Assembly: GCA_004322375.1 (NCBI GenBank)
Contig: SCUC01000457.1
Coordinates: 1 to 10,902, forward strand
Length of the DNA stretch: 10,902 nt
Origin: Bacteroidota bacterium
GTDB taxonomy: Bacteria > Bacteroidota > Ignavibacteria > UBA10030 > SZUA-254
Reading direction: 5' to 3'
Of this stretch, positions 1-6,632 are shown in pieces; within the stretch, counting starts at the first letter, position 1, and the number at the start of each line of letters is the position of its first letter. The notes beneath the pieces are model-generated. The model searched no databases. It worked only from the letters and a program-made list of their open reading frames with translations, and was not told where the DNA came from. The position numbers and the translations under genes were made by a program.

Positions 1-1090
1 CACCCATAACGGCAGCCCCTCGGGCAGCACGACAACGGGAATAGACGGCTCCTACAGCTTCAGCGATCTCGGACCGGGCGTTTACACGGTGAGCGAGGAG
101 ACGCAGACGGGCTGGACGCAAACCTACGGAAACAGCGGCTACACAGTCGCAGCGACGAGCGGCGACGACAGCGGCAATAACAACTTCGGGAACTTCGATA
201 ACATCGTAATTAGCGGTATGAAGTTCGAGGATGAGAATGGCAACGGGCAGCAGGATGCCGGAGAGCCCGGCTTAGCCGGCTGGACGGTAAACCTGACGCA
301 TAACGGCAGTCCCTCGGGAATCACGACAACAGGAGCTGACGGCTCCTACAGCTTCAGCGATCTCGGACCGGGCGTTTACACGGTGAGCGAGGTAACCCAA
401 GCGGGCTGGACGCAGACCTACGGGAACAGCGGCTACACGGTAACGGCGACGAGCGGCGACGACAGCGGTAATAACAACTTCGGGAACTTCGATAACATCG
501 TGATCAGCGGTATGAAGTTCGAGGATGAAAACGGCAACGGAGCTCAGGATGCCGGAGAGCCCGGTTTAACCGGCTGGACGGTAAACCTGACGAAGAATGG
601 AAGTCCATCAGGCAGCACGACAACAGGAGCTGATGGCTCCTACAGCTTCAGCGATCTCGGACCCGGCGTTTACTCGGTGAGTGAGGTAACCCAGGCGGGC
701 TGGACCCAGACCTACGGGAACAGCGGCTACACGGTAACAGCGACGAGCGGCGACGACAGCGGCAATAACAACTTCGGGAACTTCGATAACATCGTGATCA
801 GCGGTATGAAGTTCGAGGATGAGAACGGCAACGGAGCTCAGGATGCCGGAGAGCCCGGTTTAGCCGGCTGGACGGTAAACCTGACGAAGAATGGAAGTCC
901 CTCAGGCAGCACGACAACAGGAGCTGATGGCTCCTACAGCTTCAGCGATCTCGGACCGGGCGTTTACTCGGTGAGCGAGGAGACGCAGACGGGCTGGACG
1001 CAGACCTACGGGAACAGCGGGTACACGGTAACAGCAACAAGCGGCGACGACAGTCCGGATAACAACTTCGGGAACTTCTTGCTTGCGACT
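1..1090 (+). repeat. 294-bp near-identical tandem repeats (one partial plus three full units)
   Basis: Full units start at 209, 503 and 797, each exactly 294 bp (98 codons), and a partial unit fills 1-208. By eye the units are above 90% identical at DNA level except the last bases of the third, where the sequence passes into the next repeat class. Each unit opens with ISGMKFEDENGNG and ends with NFGNFDNIV. GC is about 58% for 781-1080 by hand count, well above the following repeats. Near identity including third codon positions indicates recent duplication or gene conversion. The array continues past the left edge, so the full copy number is unknown. Confidence 0.95.
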
Positions 1091-4000
1091 ATCTCTGGCC
1101 AGAAATTTAATGATGTCAATGGCGATGGAGATAAAGATGCAGGTGAAAACGGGTTAGAAGGATGGACTATATACCTGGATTCCAATAACAACGGAAATCT
1201 CGATGTAGATGAATCCAGCACTATTACTAATGGAAGCGGGATGTATACCTTTACAGGGCTATTCTTAGGTACGTACCGTGTTCGTGAAGTATTACAAAGT
1301 GGCTGGAATCAGACTTCACCAAACCCATCAGATATCATTGTAAATTCGAGCGGTCAAACGTTTAGTTCGGTTGATCTTGCTAACTTCCAGTTATCGAGCA
1401 TCAGCGGACAGAAGTTCAATGATATGGATGGTGATGGCGTTAAGGATGCGGAAGATACAGGCTTGCAGAATTGGACGATTTTCCTCGACAACAATGGAAA
1501 TGACACACTTGATGTAAGTGAGACTTCTACCTTGACGGATGCTTCAGGGAATTACTCGTTCAACAATCTTGAACCTGCAACGTACAAAGTACGCGAAGTT
1601 CTCCAGGCAGGTTGGTTAAAGACGACAATCAATCCATCGGATATAATGCCAACCAGCGGTCAAAGTATAACAAGCATTGATTTTGGGAACTTCAAATTAG
1701 TAAGCATCAGTGGTCAAAAGTTCAATGATATGAACGGTAACGGCATTAAGGATGGAGGAGATAACGGTTTACAAAACTGGACGATCTTCCTTGACCTGAA
1801 TGGAAATGATTCATTAAATGCCGGCGAGCCATCAACGGTTACTGATGTAAGCGGAAACTATTCATTCCAGAATCTTACGTATGGAACCTACAAGGTTCGA
1901 GAAGTTCTGCAGAGCGGATGGACGCAAACGACAAGTAATCCAAATGATCATGTTGCGACAAGCGGCCACGATACTTCCGGCGTAGATTTTGGAAACTTCC
2001 AACGCATCAGCATCAGTGGTCAGAAGTTTGACGACTTGAATGGCAATGGCTCGAAGGATGGCGGTGAGCCCGGTATTTCAGGTTGGACAATCTTCATTGA
2101 CGCTAATGGCAATGACTCGCTTGATGCCGGTGAAACAAATCAACTTACCGATGGCACAGGCAACTATAGCTTTACAAATGTAGCGCCGGGCACATATAAA
2201 GTCCGTGAGGTAATTCAATCAGGCTGGATACGAACATCAAGCAACCCGTCAGATATTGCTGCTACGAGCGGCAACAACGTATCGAACGTTGACTTCGGAA
2301 ACTTCAAGCTGGTAACAATCAGCGGGATGAAGTTTAATGATGTCAATGGCAACGGAGTTAAAGATGCTGGCGATAACGGCTTAGCAAATTGGACTATCTT
2401 CTTCGATACAGATAATGACGGTACGTTAGATGGCGGTGAGATAAGTGTTACCACAGATGTGAATGGCAACTACACATTCACCGGGGTTTTACCCGGCACA
2501 TACAAAGTTCGTGAAGTAGTGCAATCCGGATGGCTGCAAACTACGGTACAGCCTGCGGATATTACAACCTCCAGCGGCACGAACGTTAGCGGCATTAACT
2601 TCGGCAACTTCCAATATGCAACAATCAGCGGGATGAAATTCAATGACCTGAACGGCAACGGCGTAAAGGATTTGAATGAACCCGGATTGGCGAACTGGAA
2701 GATACGGGTAGCAGGACCGAAGAATGATTCTGCCTTGACGAACGCGAGTGGTAACTATACGATTACAGGCTTACTTGCCGGAACGTACACGGTTACCGAG
2801 GAATTGCAAGCCGGATGGATTCAGACTACGACGAATCCAGCGCCTATTGCGCTTGTTTCTGGACAAACTGTTTCTAACGTGAACTTCGGGAACTTCAAGA
2901 ATCCTGTTATTGCGGGAATGAAGTTTAACGATGCCAATGGAAACGGAGTAAAGGATGCAGGCGAGGGTGGACTTGCCGGATGGGTTATTAAAGCGACAAA
3001 GGGTGCTACAGTGAAGCGAACAACGACCATCGCAAATGGCACGTACTCGTTCACGTTTACTCAGGCAGAAATAGGAACGTGGGTTGTGAGTGAATCGTTA
3101 ATTATTGGCTGGCAGCAAACTGCTCCGCCTGCCGGAATTTACACCATTCTCGTTCAGTCTGCTGTTGATTCATCAAATACGAATTTCGGAAACCTGCAAT
3201 TAGGAAAGATTTCCGGGAAGATGTATGTAGATGTTCAGGGTGATAGCACCGTGCCAACAGGAGATTCAGTGCTTGCCGGCTGGGTTGTGAAGCTGTTTAG
3301 AAATGGCTCTCAGGTTCAGCGCCAGGTAACAACCGATAGCGGGTACACATTCTACAATCTTACAGCCGGAACGTATATTGTTCAGGAAAGCTTGAAAGCA
3401 GGCTGGCTGCAGACCGTTCCGAGGGTTGTGAACTCTGTTGCTCCGGTGTTAAATCCCAATGCAGGACCGCGAGCATACTCCGTAGTAATATCTTCCGGCT
3501 CAGATGTAACCGGAAAGGATTTTGCAAACTTCCAGTACGGTTCGATTAGCGGGACGAAATTCCACGACCTTGACGGTGATTCGACAAAGGATGCGGGCGA
3601 GCCTGTGCTTGCAAACTGGATTATTCGCTTGAAGAAGAATGGCGTGCTTGTGAATAGCGCGACAACTAATGCAAGCGGTAATTACAGCTTTACGAATCTT
3701 ACGGCAGGCAGCTACAACGTCAGCGAATCGCTGCTGGTAGGATGGACGCAAACCCTGCCCGCTTCGTTGACATACACCTTAACTGTGAACAGCGGTTCGG
3801 TCTATAGCGCGAAGGATTTCGGCAACTTGAAGCTAAGCTCGATCAGCGGCTTGAAGTTCTTCGATAGCGACAGTAGCGGAACGAAGAACACCTGTGAAGC
3901 AGGCTTGAGCGGATTCAAGATCGAGTTAACGAAGGGCGCCGTGAAGGAAACACTGACGACTGCGTCGGATGGTTCATTCAGCTTTACCAATAAGCTGCCG

Positions 4001-5263
4001 GGAACCTATACGTTGCGTGAGATACAGAAAACCGGATGGTCGCAAACAAAACCTGCGGGCGGCGCTTCGTACACCATAGCAATCTCCAGCGGTGTGGATA
4101 CCAGTGGATTCCAGTTCGGCAACTTCTATCTCGCAGATGCAACCCTGATGCGAACGATGCTTCTGTACAATTTCGATGATTCGCCAAGAAGCAAAAATAC
4201 TCAGGGGTACACGAACGGGAAACCGACCGGCGGCAACGTCAAGGATACGGTATTCCTCAGACGCGCATTCGGCGTTGAAACGCCTCAGGATAGCGGTCTT
4301 CTCAGACTCGGTATAAAAATGAATGGAACAAACGGGCTGCCGGATAGTTCCTTGTATTATGGATGGTTATTCTATAATAAAATTCCGCCGTTCCAATTAA
4401 CATATCACCCAACGGAAATCCAAACATCCATCTATAATGATTGGACTTATGCATCCGGTAACCGCCCGGTATATTACTTCAAGCATACGAATGAAAAGAA
4501 TACCGCGACGGAATTCGCAAACTTTGGAAATACCCTTTCGATGGAATTGACAGTGTTGAAGACCAACGTTGCCGCAAGCGATATTGGCGTGTTCCCGTCC
4601 GGCTTGGGTGATTTGATCTACTCGAGCTGTGCGCAAGGGAACGGCGCTGATAGCGTGCTTGTTGGCAAATCCGTGAGAACGATTATCGCTATGGCGGATT
4701 CTGCACTTACCCTGGGCAAGTTGCCTGTGGGTGTTGCAGATACAGTATTCCGATGGCCTATTTCGTATCTGTACATGTTGAATACGGCATTAGCTCGTAT
4801 TGACAGTGAATTCTACAGCGCGACTATTGATACATTCTCGACAAAGCCGTTACGCATCAAAGGCATAAAGGCATTGTACAAATCTACGTTGCTGCGTAGA
4901 GATCCAAACACCATCGAATCAGCTCGCAGGTTTGTTGTCCCGAACTATGCGACCGAAGTGTACGAGCCGACGCAATTTAGTCTTGAACAAAATTATCCGA
5001 ATCCGTTCAACCCGGTGACCACGATATCATTCGATTTAATCGAACCTGCAAAGGTGACCTTAAAGATTTATAATGTCGTTGGTCAGGAGGTTGCAACGCT
5101 CTTCAATAACGAAGATCTCGGATACGGTCGTCAGTTTGTTCAATTCGACGGCGGCGACCTCGCCTCGGGCGTGTATTTCTACAAGCTGGAGGCTACTGCA
5201 ACTGATGATAAAGGCGTACGCAGCCTCTTCACGAACATCAAGAAAATGTTGCTGGTGAAGTAA
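2..5263 (+). CDS. Giant SdrD-B-like repeat surface protein with type IX sorting tail (5' partial)
   Basis: The frame is open from base 2, with no stop before TAA at 5261-5263, so the gene begins left of the window; GTG at 89 is only an internal codon. About 1,753 residues are visible. They form one partial and 13 complete repeats, each opening with I(S/A)G-x-K-F-x-D-x-N-G-(N/D)-G and closing with NFGNF. A conserved GW-x-(Q/R)-T lies mid-repeat. This pattern fits the SdrD-B/Cna-B-like beta-sandwich family, whose Asp/Asn-rich loops bind calcium in known members. After the repeats come about 280 unassigned residues (4139-4975) and a C-terminal NYPNPFNP/FlgD-like domain (4976-5260), the sorting signal of type IX secretion. 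The inferred role is a calcium-stiffened stalk or adhesin exported to and anchored on the cell surface. The N-terminus, with the expected signal peptide and any ligand-binding head, is missing. GC content changes sharply inside the gene near 1081. It stands alone, followed by a strong terminator. Confidence 0.9.
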   Translation, partial: THNGSPSGSTTTGIDGSYSFSDLGPGVYTVSEETQTGWTQTYGNSGYTVAATSGDDSGNNNFGNFDNIVISGMKFEDENGNGQQDAGEPGLAGWTVNLTHNGSPSGITTTGADGSYSFSDLGPGVYTVSEVTQAGWTQTYGNSGYTVTATSGDDSGNNNFGNFDNIVISGMKFEDENGNGAQDAGEPGLTGWTVNLTKNGSPSGSTTTGADGSYSFSDLGPGVYSVSEVTQAGWTQTYGNSGYTVTATSGDDSGNNNFGNFDNIVISGMKFEDENGNGAQDAGEPGLAGWTVNLTKNGSPSGSTTTGADGSYSFSDLGPGVYSVSEETQTGWTQTYGNSGYTVTATSGDDSPDNNFGNFLLATISGQKFNDVNGDGDKDAGENGLEGWTIYLDSNNNGNLDVDESSTITNGSGMYTFTGLFLGTYRVREVLQSGWNQTSPNPSDIIVNSSGQTFSSVDLANFQLSSISGQKFNDMDGDGVKDAEDTGLQNWTIFLDNNGNDTLDVSETSTLTDASGNYSFNNLEPATYKVREVLQAGWLKTTINPSDIMPTSGQSITSIDFGNFKLVSISGQKFNDMNGNGIKDGGDNGLQNWTIFLDLNGNDSLNAGEPSTVTDVSGNYSFQNLTYGTYKVREVLQSGWTQTTSNPNDHVATSGHDTSGVDFGNFQRISISGQKFDDLNGNGSKDGGEPGISGWTIFIDANGNDSLDAGETNQLTDGTGNYSFTNVAPGTYKVREVIQSGWIRTSSNPSDIAATSGNNVSNVDFGNFKLVTISGMKFNDVNGNGVKDAGDNGLANWTIFFDTDNDGTLDGGEISVTTDVNGNYTFTGVLPGTYKVREVVQSGWLQTTVQPADITTSSGTNVSGINFGNFQYATISGMKFNDLNGNGVKDLNEPGLANWKIRVAGPKNDSALTNASGNYTITGLLAGTYTVTEELQAGWIQTTTNPAPIALVSGQTVSNVNFGNFKNPVIAGMKFNDANGNGVKDAGEGGLAGWVIKATKGATVKRTTTIANGTYSFTFTQAEIGTWVVSESLIIGWQQTAPPAGIYTILVQSAVDSSNTNFGNLQLGKISGKMYVDVQGDSTVPTGDSVLAGWVVKLFRNGSQVQRQVTTDSGYTFYNLTAGTYIVQESLKAGWLQTVPRVVNSVAPVLNPNAGPRAYSVVISSGSDVTGKDFANFQYGSISGTKFHDLDGDSTKDAGEPVLANWIIRLKKNGVLVNSATTNASGNYSFTNLTAGSYNVSESLLVGWTQTLPASLTYTLTVNSGSVYSAKDFGNLKLSSISGLKFFDSDSSGTKNTCEAGLSGFKIELTKGAVKETLTTASDGSFSFTNKLPGTYTLREIQKTGWSQTKPAGGASYTIAISSGVDTSGFQFGNFYLADATLMRTMLLYNFDDSPRSKNTQGYTNGKPTGGNVKDTVFLRRAFGVETPQDSGLLRLGIKMNGTNGLPDSSLYYGWLFYNKIPPFQLTYHPTEIQTSIYNDWTYASGNRPVYYFKHTNEKNTATEFANFGNTLSMELTVLKTNVAASDIGVFPSGLGDLIYSSCAQGNGADSVLVGKSVRTIIAMADSALTLGKLPVGVADTVFRWPISYLYMLNTALARIDSEFYSATIDTFSTKPLRIKGIKALYKSTLLRRDPNTIESARRFVVPNYATEVYEPTQFSLEQNYPNPFNPVTTISFDLIEPAKVTLKIYNVVGQEVATLFNNEDLGYGRQFVQFDGGDLASGVYFYKLEATATDDKGVRSLFTNIKKMLLVK
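1091..2623 (+). repeat. 306-bp repeat class with a second EF-hand-like acidic loop (five units)
   Basis: Units start at 1091, 1400, 1706, 2012 and 2318. The first is 309 bp and the other four are exactly 306 bp (102 codons). They are clearly homologous as protein but diverged as DNA. All five carry, besides the first KFND-x-N-G-N-G-x-KD loop, a second acidic loop about 25 residues later, such as DSNNNGNLDVDE, DANGNDSLDAGE and DTDNDGTLDGGE. Its spacing resembles EF-hand or dockerin calcium loops (D-x-N/D-x-N/D-G-x-L-D-x-x-E). The flanking classes lack this loop. Calcium binding is inferred from the motif only. Confidence 0.88.
2624..4138 (+). repeat. Diverged, length-variable SdrD-B-like repeats (five units)
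   Basis: Units start at 2624, 2909, 3209, 3545 and 3842, with lengths of 285, 300, 336, 297 and about 297 bp. They keep the I(S/A)G opening, the mid-repeat GW-x-QT and the terminal NFGN or NFQ, but lack the second acidic loop. The first calcium-type loop decays towards the C-terminus: DVQGDSTVPTGD in the 3209 unit and DSDSSGTKNTCE in the 3842 unit, the latter containing a cysteine. The 3209 unit has an insertion of roughly 12 residues (around VVNSVAPVLNPNAGPRAY). They look older than the units at the left edge. Confidence 0.85.
4139..4975 (+). other. Unassigned domain between repeat array and sorting tail
   Basis: This part of the large protein encodes about 279 residues with no repeat signature. 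It begins ATLMRTMLLYNFDD and ends just before the sorting tail at FSLEQNYPNPFNP. It contains several aromatic stretches (SSLYYGWLFYNKIPPF, YNDWTYASGNRPVYYF) and one cysteine in YSSCAQG. I recognise no catalytic motif. Its length suits one or two globular domains, possibly the functional part that the repeat array holds off the surface, but that is conjecture. The frame is uninterrupted and shows no sign of a frameshift. Confidence 0.6.
4976..5260 (+). other. Type IX secretion C-terminal sorting domain (Por tail/FlgD Ig-like)
   Basis: The last 95 residues start FSLEQNYPNPFNPVTTISF, then have VTLKIYNVVGQEVATL, LASGVYFYKLEA and a Lys-rich end KKMLLVK. This is the usual T9SS type A sorting-domain layout in Ignavibacteria and relatives: NYPNPFNP, a strand with K(I/V)YN-x-x-G, and SGVYFYKL. 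Known family members are exported by the Sec system, then cross the outer membrane through the Por/Spr machinery, which recognises this tail. It also gives the best taxonomic clue in the window. Confidence 0.9.
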
Positions 5264-5281
5264 CATCTGAATCAGGCTTTG

Positions 5282-5321
5282 CAAAAGAGCCGACCCTTTT
5301 TCGGGGTCGGCTCTTTTGTTT
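5282..5321 (+). terminator. Rho-independent terminator after the repeat-protein gene
   Basis: A perfect 15-bp stem pairs 5282-5296 (CAAAAGAGCCGACCC) with 5304-5318 (GGGTCGGCTCTTTTG) around the 7-nt loop TTTTTCG, 18 nt after the stop codon at 5263. The distal stem strand ends in TTTTG and is followed by TTT, which supplies a U-rich tail. The A-run on the left arm makes it a plausible terminator for the opposite strand too, but no minus-strand gene is seen. Confidence 0.93.
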
Positions 5322-5471
5322 GGAAGCCGTGCCAGCTTTTACTACATTCTTATCATTTATTCCCGCCGGAGCGACAAAGGTAAACTTCGTTCTTAGGACG
5401 GTTATGTTTTTTTTGAGCCCTGCTGCTTGCCTACGGTTTGTGGAGCGGTGGGCAAATCATTGTTACCGGAA

Positions 5472-6632
5472 ATGTATAAACAAAATATTAAAGGGTTAAC
5501 GTTGAATGAATTACAACGCTTTGCTCTTTCTCTCGGAGAAAAGGCGTTTCGCGGCAACCAGTTATTCGACTGGCTATACTCGAAAGAAGCGTTATCATTC
5601 AACGACATGACATCGTTATCAAAAGACGTGCGAGTTCGGTTAGAGTCCGTAGCGGAGATCTCCGCCATATCGCTCACCGGCATGCAAGCATCTGAGACCG
5701 ATGGCACCAGGAAGTTTCTCTTCGAACTTTCTGATGGCAAGCGGATCGAAAGCGTTTTGATACCACCGCGCACGGCGTTTCAGGGAAGAGACGCTGTAAC
5801 GGAAGATGAACAGGAACGGTTGACATTGTGCATTTCAACCCAGGTCGGTTGCCCGTTAGATTGCGCGTTTTGTGCAACTGCCTCTATGGGATTTCTCAGG
5901 AATCTCGCGACCGGTGAGATTATTGACCAGATTACACAGGTAAGAAAATCTACCGGGAGACGAATCACGAACCTTGTCTATATGGGCATGGGTGAGCCCC
6001 TGTTGAATTATGATAACGTGATGAACTCGGTAGAAATCATCATTGCGGGTATGAATATCGCCGCACGGCACATCACAATATCAACAGCAGGATGGGTTCC
6101 GGGTATCAGGCGCCTGGCTGACGAGAAAAGAAAAATAAAGCTCGCTCTTTCTCTTCATTCATTCGATGATTCTATCCGAAGTCAGTTAATGCCGGTCAAT
6201 AAAAAATACCCGCTCAACGACGTCATGGAAGCTCTTGCATACTATTACGCGAAGGTAAAGAGGCGCGTGACATTCGAATACATTCTCTTCGACGGGCTGA
6301 ATGACGCGAACTCCGATGTGAATAAGCTTATAGCCCTAGCCAAACGTATTCCATGTAAAATAAACATCATCCCGTTTCACGATATCACAACGATTGCACC
6401 AACCGGATTCGCCGCTACGCTTCGCCCGACTCCTGGCGAACGTATGGAAGCATTTGTCGAGCAACTTCGCCGTAACCATCTTACTGTTTTTGTCCGGAGC
6501 AGCGCGGGCGAAGACATTGCTGCAGCATGCGGGCAATTAGCAGTGAAGCATGAGCGAAAAAGCGGACAGAAACGTTTACGGGCAACTCGCGATGTTTCCG
6601 GGAAAGCGCACAGGCATGAGCAATTCTATTAG
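5472..6632 (+). CDS. rlmN: Dual-specificity 23S rRNA/tRNA adenine-C2 methyltransferase RlmN
   Basis: This radical SAM enzyme methylates C2 of A2503 in 23S rRNA and A37 of some tRNAs, using a methylated cysteine intermediate; it is cytoplasmic. From ATG 5472 the product has 386 residues, normal for the family. C127-x3-C131-x2-C134 is the 4Fe-4S/SAM cluster motif. C120 lies seven residues before it, as C118 does in E. coli RlmN. C353 in AAACGQL matches the methyl-carrying cysteine (E. coli C355). GMGEP (172-176), STAGWVPGIRRLA, LALSLHS and FEYILFDGLND are family hallmarks. The frame stays open upstream to a TTG at 5427, but the 15 extra residues look unlike RlmN, so ATG 5472 (MYKQNIKGLTLNEL) is preferred; its SD is weak. 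The basic tail past CGQL overlaps the next gene by 17 nt, which suggests coupled translation. Confidence 0.96.
   Translation: MYKQNIKGLTLNELQRFALSLGEKAFRGNQLFDWLYSKEALSFNDMTSLSKDVRVRLESVAEISAISLTGMQASETDGTRKFLFELSDGKRIESVLIPPRTAFQGRDAVTEDEQERLTLCISTQVGCPLDCAFCATASMGFLRNLATGEIIDQITQVRKSTGRRITNLVYMGMGEPLLNYDNVMNSVEIIIAGMNIAARHITISTAGWVPGIRRLADEKRKIKLALSLHSFDDSIRSQLMPVNKKYPLNDVMEALAYYYAKVKRRVTFEYILFDGLNDANSDVNKLIALAKRIPCKINIIPFHDITTIAPTGFAATLRPTPGERMEAFVEQLRRNHLTVFVRSSAGEDIAAACGQLAVKHERKSGQKRLRATRDVSGKAHRHEQFY

Noticed and set aside
1..1090. Regular direct repeats that might suggest a CRISPR array
   Set aside because: Units are 294 bp, coding, and in frame throughout, with no 20-45 bp repeat/spacer structure.
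139..4636. Several minus-strand open frames of 60-85 codons across the repeat gene
   Set aside because: They are antisense to an uninterrupted long coding frame, recur at repeat-unit positions because the DNA repeats, and show no protein-family motif.
5319..5350. Bacteroidota-type promoter TTTG (5319-5322) plus TACATTCT (5343-5350), 20-bp spacer, for rlmN
   Set aside because: The spacing is right but the -7 box matches only 6 of 8 consensus positions and the first box lies in the terminator tail; too weak to annotate.
5406..5414. Run of T before rlmN as a second terminator
   Set aside because: No stable stem immediately precedes it.
5427..5471. Longer rlmN start at TTG 5427
   Set aside because: The 15 added residues (PTVCGAVGKSLLPE) do not resemble RlmN N-termini, and ATG 5472 gives the expected length and sequence.
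5402..5773. Minus-strand open frame of 123 codons over the start of rlmN
   Set aside because: The opposite strand encodes conserved RlmN sequence; the antisense translation has no recognisable features.
6550..6615. Upstream in-frame ATG of the aminopeptidase
   Set aside because: It would place 22 polar residues before the signal peptide; ATG 6616 gives a normal signal peptide. The longer form cannot be fully excluded.
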